From Aureobasidium sp. EXF-3400 (lineage: Eukaryota > Ascomycota > Dothideomycetes > Dothideales > Saccotheciaceae), in NCBI GenBank assembly GCA_024195585.1, contig SWBL01000004.1:310001-374000 (forward strand): DNA of 64,000 bases, written 5' to 3'. The notes below the pieces were generated by a model that did no database searches, had not been told where the DNA came from, and saw only the letters and a list, made by a program, of their open reading frames with translations. The translations under genes were made by a program, and so were the position numbers. Numbering within the stretch: the first letter of the stretch is position 1; the number at the start of each line of letters is the position of its first letter. Below, one piece after another: positions 31,961 through 42,703 of the stretch.

Positions 31961-33759
31961 GAGTCCTCAGTATCGGGAAAGTTGTGCTCGCTTTTTCAAG
32001 AACGAAAACGACCTGCGCTACAGAAAACGTGGATGAAATTGTCGGTCCGATCCCAATTTCCCATCAGAAGTTAGAAAATCTCAAGAAGGAGAGTGGCTAG
32101 TGGGCTGGAGAAAGGAAAGATAGCTATGGCAAGAATATACATACAGACATGAGACCGTAGCAAATCGGAGTCACCCCAGTTCCTGTAATTAATGACCATC
32201 ACTCTTGTTCTAAGAACGAGTCCCTAGATAAGATGGTGTGTCCTCAATCCTCAACTAAGTTTGTTCACACCTCACTGTTGGCCAATAGGTCAATATATAG
32301 AACATTCAATCAAACTCGCTCTACCCTACTCTTGGATCGAGGCACCTAATACGTGTCGCTGCCTGTATCCGGTCAATGACGATTACCTCAGAGGTTGCTC
32401 ATCGTTTCTCCTCGAGACCATGCATAGATCAATCGATGAGTTGTTTCAGTGGTCAAAATAGGAATCGTCGATAAGGGATCAGAGGTGTGGCAGAACGGGG
32501 AAGGCTTAGGGATGCTGCTTCGTAGTACTGCCTCCCGGCGAAGTCAGGGATGTTTTCTATCGTGCATTGTTTTCGTAGGCGTTGTTCACAGCGACCACTA
32601 TGAGAGGAGGCATATACAGGGATACAAGTAAGGATATAGGTGGGACTCCAGGAGAATGCTTAATGGTTCTCCCGAACTTGGACGACCTCTGAGCATAGTA
32701 CAAGGTCGCTAATCATAGTACAGCTGGAAGCAGAAAAGGAGAAATAGAGACTACCCTACGGCGGTTTAATGCAATACTAACCTGAGGTATGAATAAAGGT
32801 ACTGCCCTAGTAAAGCATGTTAGTATGCATTCTAAGTAGTATAGAAAGTCACAAGCAAGAATCCAAGAGCCGCTAACCACTTCTGTCGATAAAATGTCCG
32901 CCTAGCCATTAGTAACACCACCACAGCCTTGTCCTTAGAGAGTCGAGATCAGTCTCGCTCTCTGTTACGACCAGATCCGGGGCGAATGGAACCGGGGGCC
33001 TTTCAGGGACGGGGTCCTGTACCTCGTCCTCAATGATCGCCGCACGAGGTGTTCCTTCGCACCCTAGGCGACGAATACAGCAAGTTTTGCCTACCATCCC
33101 ATCTCGCTGGTCTGTATTGCGTCTAGTTATGGAATTGTACAGTTGTTTTCAAATCATGAGGGCGTCATAGGGAGCAAGCTGAGTTACAATGTCCATTAGG
33201 TGCTGCTTCATTTGGCAAATAGACTATACATTTTCATAACACGCGGTAGAGACGTTGGTGCACGAGATGCGACGAGTTACAACTTTGCACATGGACCTGA
33301 CTGTGTTATTCTTGTTAGCCCGCTGCTATGGAGGCAGTCAGCGGAGTATCTTTGTAGATCTCCCTCAGGGTTATCCACTTTGGTAGAGGCCATGGGGCGA
33401 CCATGTCAACAGAGATGGCCTCCGCCAGGGACACTACCTCCTCTGGGGCCACTCTGGTGGTCACTCCAGATCAGTCCGCACGTTCATCATTCACTTGCAT
33501 CACGTAGTTGACGACTTGCCCAAATGCAACTGCGGTATCTGTTGAGCATTCACTCACAATCTATCTTCTTTCCGTCACTTTGGTCCAACGCTTCACATTT
33601 GGACTCAAGCTTTCACTCTACGTCTATCTCAACCCAGTCCCTCTTCTTCTATCGGTTTCTCCTTTCAAAACATTGTCGCCCTTTTCCCCAGCACTCATGA
33701 TACACCTTTACAAGCACTAATACCATTCCATTCTACCACATTCAACTACCATCGGCAAG
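31961..33759. other. Intergenic with decayed coding traces
   Basis: About 1.8 kb between the two BTB genes, partly AT-rich with many stops. On the minus strand, protein-like fragments survive at about 33325-33480 (contains VSLAEAISVDMVAPWPLPKW) and 32909-33097 (contains EDEVQDPVPERPPVPFAPDL). They are in broken frames with no start or splice structure. The Pro/acidic composition is compatible with a retroelement or other multicopy relic, but no diagnostic motif remains. No terminal repeats were found by eye. Confidence 0.4.
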
Positions 33760-34571
33760 ATGGAGTACGTGCTCTTCCAATTCTTTGCGCATTCATAGAC
33801 TGACCTCTTTCCAGATTTCTCTACGAAGCAACGATGGCTACTATCCTGGTTGGCCCAGACCAAAAGAAGTTCGTGATTCATCAGGCGCTACTTTGCAGCA
33901 AATCTCAATACTTCACCAAGGCACTTACTGGATCCTTCGTCGAGAGTAAGACTCACGTAGTCAAACTTGAGGATGTTTCGCCTATGCTGTTCAGAATGTT
34001 CGTCTCTTGGCTGTACGATGGCAAGATTGTGTACACGACCTCTGATGGAAGATCGACCATTAAACAAGACTTCAAGAGCCTCGAAAGTATACCGCGAGAC
34101 CACAGCTACGACGAGCTACAAATGAAGGTAGATGACACTTCGACATGGCCGTGTGAGGTGTTGGTCGAACTGTACATACTGGCAGACCGCCTTGACACCA
34201 AAGGACTCAGAATTCAAGCCATCGATACGATGGCCGAGCTACTGCTACAAAATAAAAAACGCTTGTGTCGCACCGCTTACATGTATATTTACGCAAACAC
34301 GACAGCCACATCACCCCTCAGAAAACTTGCTGTGCACATACTAGCGTATCACACAAGACACAACCTAGCAGAACAGACTTTCTGGATGCATCTACCTCAC
34401 GACTTAGCTATCACAGCATTACTCATGAAAAGCACCATGCGTGCCGACAGCTCTCCCCGCAAGGACAAAGATCTCATACCCTATGGAGACATATGTCTTT
34501 ACCATGAACACGCAGACGAGGAGGAGCAGAAGGCGTGTCGTGCTCGCCGCAGCAAGACTGTCGTCAAATGA
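33760..34571 (+). CDS. BTB/POZ domain protein 2, two exons
   Basis: Exon 1 holds only five coding bases (33760-33764, ATGGA). A 50-base intron GTACGT..CAG follows, then exon 2 is 33815-34571; the product is 253 residues starting MEFLYEATMATILVG. The BTB domain has FVIHQALLCSKSQYFTKALT and SPMLFRMFVSWLYDGKI, closely matching BTB protein 1. The segment CEVLVELYILADRLDTKGLR parallels CDVLIKLYVFSDRFDVRELR of protein 1. The C-terminus repeats the shared block CLYHEHADEEEQKACRARR. The two genes are diverged tandem paralogues in the same orientation. If the tiny exon were skipped, an ATG at 33834 could still start the protein within the same frame. Confidence 0.82.
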
Positions 34572-35725
34572 TCTTGGGCAGGTTTACATAAACGTTCCAC
34601 ACAAGCTCTTTTTTAACATTGCCAGGAAGACAAGATCAGCTAGAAGGGAGAGCTCATAAGACGACGTCGAGGATGAAGAAGCCCAGAAGACAGACTTATA
34701 CCAGTTTTCTTGATACAGCACTCAACACCAAAGTTGATGCAGTCAAGCACCAATACATATTACAAACAATTTCTCCCTTGCTCGTGGAAAAACAATTGCA
34801 TACCGGCCCAGTGAGAGCACATGCGAACCAGTCCAGTTGAAAGTCGTTTCGATGGTTATACCGTTAACCAAGATCTAGAAAGCCATTTCGCAAAGACCCG
34901 GAGTTCGGCTAAAAAGCATAACGGCGACTTGTACAATTTGAGTCGGTACGCAAAAAGGCTTGGGGAGGCAGGAAAACAGCGAGCTGAAAGGCGTTGGCGG
35001 CACTGCAGGGCAAGGACGATCTTCAGACTGTACACGTGCGTACCGACAGGGGCAGCTGAGTTTGGGGCTTTTGTACAAGGGTCTTGCATATGGATATGCA
35101 TGCCATGGAATATGTACAGTAGGCTGACGAGCTGAGATCAGAAAGTACAATGGTCGTTTGTTCATCAAATGAAGAAGGCGCTAGACCATCGTTATTCGTA
35201 CTTTCCGTCAGCCACGTGATCAATGATGAACTATGGAAAGATGTTTCAGGCGATCAATATTTGGCCAATTGAAATGGGATTTTTGATTGTTTCACGCGAG
35301 AATCTGACAGGCTGACAGGAGGATGATTGGGGGAAGATGATTGTTGCTGGCCCAGGGCTGGCCGATCCCTGACCAGGTTTCTCCATGTTTGTCGCACCAA
35401 GACCTCCCAAGTGGGACGGGTTGCGCGGCGACTCCTCAATAATGTCCCCCATCCTCCATGCACCTTGTCGTTGCTCATCCTTGACAAGGCTGTACTCTTG
35501 TCCTCTCTTTCCCAACATCCCCATTTCCGACACCCCATCGGACCCCCCCTCAGGACTTGTTCATCTCGCTGTACCGGCACTTGGACGCCTCTACCGCGCA
35601 ACGGCCGCTTGGCAGATGCCCGCATCGCGACTACTTGACTCCAGCTGATAGCGCCGTGTTTATTCTTCGTATCCCCAAAGGCTCCAACGCCGCCCCGTAC
35701 CTCGACGACTCTCCTCACAGCGACA
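34572..35725. other. Intergenic, no supported gene
   Basis: About 1.15 kb between BTB gene 2 and the GT25 gene. The open frames on both strands are Arg/Pro/Ser-rich shadows without motifs. No tRNA or repeat seen. Confidence 0.5.
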
Positions 35726-36907
35726 ATGGTTGCTCCTCGATTGCCGCCGCTCTACGTCCTGATAGGGCTGAGTGTCCTCACTCTGATCTTATACTTCAGA
35801 AGCACCGTCAGCTCAAACATCCCTTCCTTCTCCATCAATCGCCAAACCCCGGCCAATTCGACCCTCGGATTCGGTGGCTTGTTTGTTGTCTCTGGTCCAG
35901 GAAGCCCACGACGCAACAACCTGATCCAATCCGCCAATGTTACCGAACTACACTTCACCATCCCAACCCTACCAACATGGACGGAAGAACAAATAATGGC
36001 CTTCAGAGGCAAAGACGACAAGTCGACCATCACAAACGGCTCTGTCCGCGCATGGCTGAGCCACAATCTCGTTCTCAATGAGTTCCTCAAGTCGGGTCTC
36101 GAGACGGCCCTGATCCTGGAAGATGATGTTGATTGGGACATCCGCTTGCGTACACAACAAGTCCCCCTCGCTGCTACCGCCGCTCGCGCATTGCTGCCCC
36201 CGGCCGGCGAGGAATACTACTGGGGACATCCTGATGACTGGGAGCTCTTCTATGTCGGGCACTGTGGAGACTACTTCACAACCATGGACGAGCCCGTCGG
36301 CGTTGGTGTTGTTCATCCTAACAATCTGACCGACCTTCCCCACGTCGTCTACCCCGATCAGACTCTGCCTCGTCGAACTGACCTGCACCCTTTCACCTCT
36401 TCTCTTCTCACTGCCTTCGATGTACCCGAGAAGTCGCGCATCGTCCACAAATCTGTCTCGCCGCTTTGCACCTTTGGATACGCAGTCACCCGCGCCTCGG
36501 CCAGACGACTCGTCGAAGAATACGCCCCGATCAGCGGCGACCGTGGCAACATCGACCACGCCTACGATGTCGCTATCCTGACCGCTTGCCGTGACAAAGG
36601 CCTCCGCTGTTTTACTGTCAACCCAGAACTCTTGCACCATATGGAGGGCGAGAGTCTGATTAGTAATTTGGACAACAAGAAATGGCGCCCGCCCGTCGAC
36701 AAGGCTGGTCTGAAGCAGACCTACTGGAGAGGCGAGACCAGCAACATCGGATGTGGCTTCTGGAGCAGGGACTTCAGTTGGAACGGTGACAAGGACAAGC
36801 TCAATCATCTCCGAGAAGAGGTCGGCCGTAAAGGCCAGTGCTTGAAGAAGGATCGTTTGCCCAACGGTGACCGGATCGATGAGAGTGTGCTGCGGGCCAG
36901 CAAATAA
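35726..36907 (+). CDS. Glycosyltransferase family 25 type II membrane protein
   Basis: A 393-residue single-exon protein. A signal anchor (LYVLIGLSVLTLILYF, about 9-24) places the catalytic part in the Golgi lumen. The catalytic region has the start block FGGLFVVSGPGSPRRNNL, the acidic motif ALILEDDVDWD (about 127-137), and a later CTFGYAVTRASARRLVEEY, which is characteristic of GT25 (the LPS glycosyltransferase-like family). Two Asn-x-Ser/Thr sites near the anchor suggest glycosylation. GT25 enzymes add galactose or related sugars to glycans; the donor and acceptor here are not known. Three to four Cys in the C-terminal third may form disulfides. The start ATG is the first in frame and gives the expected short cytosolic tail. 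Confidence 0.88.
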   Translation: MVAPRLPPLYVLIGLSVLTLILYFRSTVSSNIPSFSINRQTPANSTLGFGGLFVVSGPGSPRRNNLIQSANVTELHFTIPTLPTWTEEQIMAFRGKDDKSTITNGSVRAWLSHNLVLNEFLKSGLETALILEDDVDWDIRLRTQQVPLAATAARALLPPAGEEYYWGHPDDWELFYVGHCGDYFTTMDEPVGVGVVHPNNLTDLPHVVYPDQTLPRRTDLHPFTSSLLTAFDVPEKSRIVHKSVSPLCTFGYAVTRASARRLVEEYAPISGDRGNIDHAYDVAILTACRDKGLRCFTVNPELLHHMEGESLISNLDNKKWRPPVDKAGLKQTYWRGETSNIGCGFWSRDFSWNGDKDKLNHLREEVGRKGQCLKKDRLPNGDRIDESVLRASK

Positions 36908-37386
36908 TCTCCTTGACGTCAATTTCTTTTCTTAGTGTTTAGCGTTCAGAGCGAAAAGACGAGCATACCCCTGTCGAGGCCGACGATTCAATCACACTCG
37001 ATCACTAGGGAGGCGTTCAGGACTTGGATTCATACTGCATAGCAGCAAAGCTGGTGTTCCGCTGCTCCACTCTTCGCTTCTCTTCTTTTTCTTTACTTCT
37101 TTCTTATTGATACCGTTTTCGATGCCTTTCTTCTCCTCATGTCAACTACTTGTACGTAACCATGCCGCTGTTTCATCTGTTCAACACCCTCTTCTGCAAC
37201 AGCACAAACCGAGTGCTTTTCTGCTTTTCAAAATTAGCCTTCTAGTCTTATGCTTGCAAATCGAGACAACTTTGAGAACAAAAAGAAACAGTACATGGAG
37301 TCTTGGACGACCACATCGATGCTTAATTCATGTCTGGTCGATCGAAGGGTATCATTTCTATGTGTATATGTCTATCTATCTGCATA
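36908..37386. other. Convergent 3' intergenic region
   Basis: 479 bases between the converging GT25 and THEM6-like genes, with T-rich stretches but no coding signal. Confidence 0.5.
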
Positions 37387-38541
37387 TCACCAGAAGAAGT
37401 CTCCATACTCGCCAAGGACATTGTCGTCAGCATTCCATTCTCCATGCAGAGCAGTCAACCCATCGAAGTGCTGAGCAATCTCTAGACCTCTGAGTCTCTT
37501 TGCCTCGACTTCTTTCCAAGTCATCTCTCCCACTTTAGCTTCCTCCTTCTTGTCGAACATGTTCTCAGAGCGTAGTTGACCCATGACTTGTGCGACGAGG
37601 TTTTCGGGACTCGACATGTATGGCTTTTCTCCTCCTTCAGGCGTAGGTGTGTCCGACACTTGCGTAGGAATGGCAGGTTGGTTGGCAGGTCGCTCAGGCA
37701 ACAGATCCGATCTCCTAAGCACAATCTCAGGAGCAATCGTCAATCTCCCCTTCTTAACCACGTATTTAGCAATGCTGGTAGCGTAAATGCTTTTGATCTT
37801 ATCTTCTCCCTCTTTCATTGGTTTCTTTCCACCCTTTCCGTTTCTCCACGATTGCAAGAAGTAGTTTGAGGGTTTCTTTGCTCCGCGCTTGACGATGTGG
37901 CTCACGAGATAGATCCATTTTTCGTCCCAAGACAATAGACGTGTCCAGACTTCGTACTTTGCGAGAGGTGGGATCTCTTTTCTGAAAACGCAGCCTACGC
38001 CTCCTAATGCGACGATGTATGAAGCCTTGGTTGTTCTGGCTTCTTCAGGCAGGCCAGTGAGATCTCCGCTGTTCAAGCGAGCGAGGGATTTCTTAAGGAG
38101 AACGCCTACGAAAGCAGCGCGACTGACGTCAAGATCGGCAAAGTAGGTCGAATTGCTCTTGTGGAAGTTGTAGTCGCATTCGGAGATGGAGTTGTGGGAG
38201 GTTGTGATGACAGGAGCGAAGAGGTGGGACTTTGCGAGTGGGATGGGTTGGAGCTTGAATTGCCAGATGAGGTTCTTGAAGACGCGGAACTGTTTGAGGG
38301 TCAGTCGGGTTCTCTAGATTGGTAGGATGTCCATGTAACTCACATGCCAGACAAATGGCAGACTCTTGATGCTCAGCAATGCGAAGAAGATGGCCAGAAT
38401 GCGCCAGACACCGCCAGGGGCTGAGATGCCCGTGTAGCGTGTCACGGCCTCGCGGAAAGAGGGAATCATTCCCAAAGCAATGCCGCTGATTCCAAGGGTG
38501 AGTGTGACTCCTAGAACTTGCGTGCGCTGTGCTCCCGACAT
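37387..38541 (-). CDS. THEM6-type thioesterase-like (hot-dog) membrane protein, two exons
   Basis: Exons are 38541-38344 and 38289-37387 on the minus strand, joined in frame (PFVWH to FRVFKNLIW), giving 366 residues. Two hydrophobic segments lie at the N-terminus (about 8-25 and 45-62). A hot-dog-like domain follows, with the blocks ECDYNFHKSNSTYFADLDVS and FEVWTRLLSWDEKWIYLVSH-like sequence. This is the fungal family often labelled 'capsule polysaccharide biosynthesis' in older annotations, but its fold relates it to THEM6/4HBT acyl-thioesterase-like proteins. The N-terminal part resembles homologues across Pezizomycotina. Whether it hydrolyses acyl-CoA is not established. The C-terminal 100 residues are charged and likely disordered. 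Confidence 0.82.
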
Positions 38542-38950
38542 GATTTAAACAAGTCAATGCTACAGGGATCAAGTCGCTTTCCCAAGAAATATTTCTTGTG
38601 AAAGCACAATGAACAATCTGGTCGGATGCCTCGGCTCGGCGTTCAGAAGCCTCGACTTCCGACCATGAATTCATGTTGCCTTGCTTGCTCTTTCTTTTGT
38701 TGCCTTCAACTCACAGCTTCTCGTTGTGCAAGTTGTTTTCCTGGATTAAGTCAGTCTGGCATGTGAAATCAGGCCCTGTCACATGTCAGGTCCCTTCCGC
38801 GTCAAATCCTCCCAATCAACGAAGCTTCACCAAAAATCAACCTTGACCCTCCACCCACTTAATCCCAATGCTTCCAACCACTTTCCCGACCAAAAGAAAC
38901 ACACTCTCTTCAGATGTGTTCTCCTAAGGAGGCAAAAACAAAAGGAATGT
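38542..38950. other. Intergenic, THEM6-like upstream / tRNA downstream
   Basis: 409 bases without a supported gene; this is the promoter side of the THEM6-like gene. Confidence 0.5.
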
Positions 38951-39043
38951 CGACGCCCGTGTGATTCGAACACACGCCCCCGAAAGGATTTGATATCAGA
39001 ATAACATTCGAGTCAAACGCCTTAACCACTCGGCCAGAGCGCC
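38951..39043 (-). tRNA. tRNA-Ser (anticodon CGA) with 12-nt intron
   Basis: Read on the minus strand from 39043, the acceptor GGCGCTC pairs with GGGCGTC (with G-U pairs), with G73 at 38951, as expected for Ser. The D arm is GCCGAGTGGTTAAGGC. The anticodon stem TTTGA/TCAAA surrounds the loop CTCGAAA, giving CGA. A 12-base intron (38995-39006) follows the base after the anticodon. A long variable arm (TCCTTTCGGGGG) and the T arm GTGTG-TTCGAAT-CACAC support a class II serine tRNA. Confidence 0.92.
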
Positions 39044-39313
39044 ATTTTATGAGATGTCATTGCTGTAACCAAGTATATCTCAAAAACAACCGTTGAAGAC
39101 AACGACGAACATCAGGTAGAGAGCACTGATGGTCCAAGAACTTGTCGTACGCAGGCATCTATACGTAAAGCTTATGGCAAGGGGAAAAGTTTTGCGTAGA
39201 GAATCAATTGACCATTTGATCAGTATTCGAGTACGAAGTGGGTCGTGTGGCTAGTGTGTCAAGGACGTATCATTTAATGGTGAGAAGCTCAGTTACACAT
39301 CAACCCTTCTAGG

Positions 39314-40477
39314 CTACCCAAAGAGCGAAGGCCTCACTCGCCGACGCTCACCTTCTTCTTTCACTACCTGGATGAACTGCCTTGGCATCTTGCTGTCCGT
39401 CAGTAAAGAGCTTGCATCCAGATACTTGCTCGAGAATGTATCCCACCACACCCTATCTTGCGGATTCGGGGAGCTGGGACGAGGATAGTACGGGTCATTC
39501 CACCAGAATGCATCCACCAACTGCTTTAGTCCAGCTTGATCGTGGCTGAATCTTCGACATTGGTTGAAGTCCAGTAGCCAAACAGAGACAGTGTGACCAT
39601 CTCTGTCCGTGCTGTTTTGGATAGAGTCACCAAACACAAACTCGACATCGTTGGCATCGATACCAGCTTTCCAGTGCATCAGAGCCAACGATTGTGCCAT
39701 TGTCGTTATGTATGCAGGGATCGGTAGGCACAGTCGTTCCATCTCATCAACATGAAGAGGAAAGTTGCGAAGGTTCATGTCCTCGGCCCGCGCCTTGCTC
39801 CTACTCACACCTCGACGACCAAGATACAGGCGCGCCAGAAAGTTGTTGTTTGTAGGATTGCTCAGGCATGTTTCTCGCTGGCATACCGAAAAAGTAGGTA
39901 CGAAAGACTCCAGCAGAGCCGTTGCAATAAGATCATGGAGGGGGAAAATGCGCCTCGAGACTATTCCATAGCTATAGTCTGATAGAATGTCGACCCGCTC
40001 ATCAGGCGGTTCATCATCGGTATGAGACGACGGCGGAGACATCAAAGCATACAATCGGGGAACCTGAGCTTTGCTTGATAGAGCCTCTGGAGCGTTATAG
40101 AAAGTCTTCAAGACCTTCATGTGGGACTGGGATTCGCGGCGCAGCTCAGCTATCTTCGAGATCGAATTTGGTGTTTTCTTGACGAGTCCTCCGATGCCTA
40201 GAGTGTAGACGGTACCGCATTGTCCTTTTCCGATCTGGGTTTCGAACGGACCTTGCAAGGTAGGGACACTTGTCATAGGCAACACTGCTGTCATTGAGAG
40301 CATGCAACGCAGCAATGTGTCGGGGTGGACCGTATGACATTCTTCTTCGGTGAACCTGTAATTACTGGCCATGTTGTGTGGAGACAGTGTTGTGGAGCTT
40401 CCGCAGGAGGTGGTCTTATAAAGTGGAGAAGTGAAGAGAGAAGTTCGTGAATAGTCAGAACTATCAAAGGTCTTCAT
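39314..40477 (-). CDS. DUF3669 family protein
   Basis: A 387-residue single-exon protein. The central part starts with IGKGQCGTVYTLGIGGLVKK, which resembles a Gly-rich loop and Lys of a kinase-like fold. The C-terminal third carries AQSLALMHWKAGIDANDVEF followed by VWLLDFNQCRRF. That last pair is the hallmark of the fungal DUF3669 family. The order Gly-loop, M-H-W-x(n)-D, then D-F-N is reminiscent of an atypical protein kinase, but the family is usually listed as unknown function; this is my inference. The first 35 residues look low-complexity, and an in-frame ATG at about 40372 (MASNYRFTEEE) could be the true start. Confidence 0.82.
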   Translation of the reverse strand: MKTFDSSDYSRTSLFTSPLYKTTSCGSSTTLSPHNMASNYRFTEEECHTVHPDTLLRCMLSMTAVLPMTSVPTLQGPFETQIGKGQCGTVYTLGIGGLVKKTPNSISKIAELRRESQSHMKVLKTFYNAPEALSSKAQVPRLYALMSPPSSHTDDEPPDERVDILSDYSYGIVSRRIFPLHDLIATALLESFVPTFSVCQRETCLSNPTNNNFLARLYLGRRGVSRSKARAEDMNLRNFPLHVDEMERLCLPIPAYITTMAQSLALMHWKAGIDANDVEFVFGDSIQNSTDRDGHTVSVWLLDFNQCRRFSHDQAGLKQLVDAFWWNDPYYPRPSSPNPQDRVWWDTFSSKYLDASSLLTDSKMPRQFIQVVKEEGERRRVRPSLFG

Positions 40478-40680
40478 AGATCACCGCGTATGACTCCTTT
40501 TATTTTGTTGAGTGGAGCTGGAGACGTCTGGATGATACCATTTTGTTGTGGAGAAGCTGAGGTTGAATGAGGTAGATAAGTTTGAAATGCGATTTGAGCA
40601 AGTAAGTTCATCTCAAAGAGTCACTAATTCTCGAGATAGTGTAAACTTAATCCCTCGGTGATACAAACACTACACAAACA

Positions 40681-42431
40681 TCACCAGAGCTCCCATACAA
40701 AGTCGGGCACGACCAGCCTCATTATCTTCCAATGTCTTTTGGCAGACTCGGTCTGCTTCTTTTCAAATTCGGTAAGATTGTCCATAGTCAGTGTTTGAAC
40801 CGACTCCTCTTGCATCTCTTCTTCGGTAGGGAACTTCAACTCGAGCCCCTTGTTAGGCGAAAGATAGTGTCTGCGCGACACAGTACCCAAGTAGTCTGCC
40901 TCGACGGGTGCACGGAACTCCAGCTTGCCGTCAGCAGTATTCTTGCAGAAAATAACCATGTTGAGGAAATCGGTGGCCTCCGCCTCCGAAGATTGCTCGG
41001 TGTCCCGGAACATGCGACATTGACGATCGAATGCTAGGTTGATGGTATTGATGATCTGTTTGGTAGAAGAGTCGGCAAGATCGCCAGCGTAGTTTACAGC
41101 AACGACACCATCGGGCTTCAGGAGGGAGCGTAGGTTGCCAAGGAAACTTTCTGTGAATAAGGGAAGGGGTTCTGCGCCGCCTGTAAAGACATCGTGAATG
41201 ATGTAGTCGTACTGCTTGGTAGCACTTGTCGATGCGTTCTGAACCCAAGATACGGCGTCTTCCAATACAGCAATGTGATTAGGAGGCAAGTCAAAATACT
41301 TTGTCGCGTATTCGTGAACCTTCGGGTCGAGTTCTACGACCGTGGTGTCAATGCCATGTGCAATAAGAGCCTTGGGTGCAGTTCCGATGCCTAGACCACT
41401 ATATAGGAAGAAAATATCAGCTCTATTTCACTGTTCAACCGTAGATAGGCTTACACTACGAGCGCGCTCTTTGCGTTGTCCGGAGCGCTGCTGTTGGGAG
41501 TCTCGACCAAGCGGACAGCCTCCAGGATCTCAAACACCGAGTAGATTGGTTCAGAGGTAGTGATGCCCTGTTTTCTTCTTTCGTCGGTGATCAGCCACTC
41601 TCCACCGAGAAGAGAATGGTCGCATCTAAGGACTCGGTATCCAGCATCTAAGTTTTCCAAGACCGAGATATAGCCAGTATTGGACTCGGCACGTTCCAGC
41701 AGATTCCATTGATTTGCTTGCAGGGTCGAATTGGCCAAGGCGTCCGTGTGTGGTGAGACGAAGTGTGGGTTGAACCATGTGGTGTGGATCATGGCGGGTA
41801 TGGCAAGGAGGCTCAACTTTGATGGTGACAAGATGGTGAACAATGCACCGATAACGCACTGAAGGCTTACTCTGGTGAATGTAGCAGAGAGTGCGAAGAA
41901 CTGAGAGATAAGAAAGCTGGATTTGGATCGAACCAGCACAAAGAAGCCGTAGGTAGAAAGGCCAAGTATGGTAGAGCCCATAGCAGAGTGCAGGTATTGG
42001 TCAATTTTTGCGTCCAGAAGCAAACGAGCTGCTGAGTAAGTACTCATGAGTAGCAGAGGGTAATAGGTGAGGCCTTCGGTGATCAGAGGTCCAGATTCAA
42101 CACCAAGTTTGGTACTGTATTGGAACAGGTAGGATTGTATCAAGGGAATGCTTGAGGCCAAAATTGGGATATAGTACTCGATGTTGGCTGGCATGAAGCG
42201 TGAAAGCATATTGTTTCGAGTGAGAGACAAGAGAACAATGACGGAAGTAATTTCATGGTGGAAGACAGATGAGGGGATTGATCCATAGACAGGGGCCAGG
42301 GTGAGTTGTGACAAAGGTGAATAGAGAGCGGCCAGTTCCAATATGCACATGGCCCGCAAGACATAGAGAAAAGGATCCGTCTCGGACTTGGTGGCCGGCG
42401 GTGCTGGCGGGGCGGCTTCCTTGGGCGCCAT
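40681..42431 (-). CDS. Membrane-anchored spermidine-synthase-like protein, two exons
   Basis: Exons are 42431-41455 and 41398-40681 on the minus strand, giving 564 residues. The N-terminal half has about seven hydrophobic segments (residues about 20-245). The C-terminal half is a spermidine synthase/methyltransferase-like Rossmann domain: VVGLGIGTAPKALIAHG binds the nucleotide, VVELDPKVHEYA follows, and YDYIIHDVFTGGAEPLPLF stands where the substrate loop sits. The intron cuts the Gly-rich motif (LVV to GLGIG) and is in phase. Membrane-fused forms of this domain are known in fungi and bacteria and need not make spermidine; the true reaction is unknown. It is divergent from the haspin gene with about 270 bases between starts, so the two probably share a promoter. 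Confidence 0.85.
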
Positions 42432-42703
42432 AGCTCGAACAGAATATGTACAGATGGACAAAACTCAAGCAACGATGGAGGCCATGTCCAGTAGAATTTT
42501 TGGATATCCTGACTTGTTTCAGGAGTCGGTATGCGTGTGAAATAGATGAAGCTCGAGTCATGGTCTTGGAGTAGGGAATGCACGGTCGAATTTGAGTTTG
42601 CCCCGACAACGTCGTTTGTTTGCAAAGCACAACAAGCCGGCCAGCCATTGTATTGTCACTCTTGTACCAACACTCGTTCTTCAGGATAACATAATTCGCC
42701 AAA

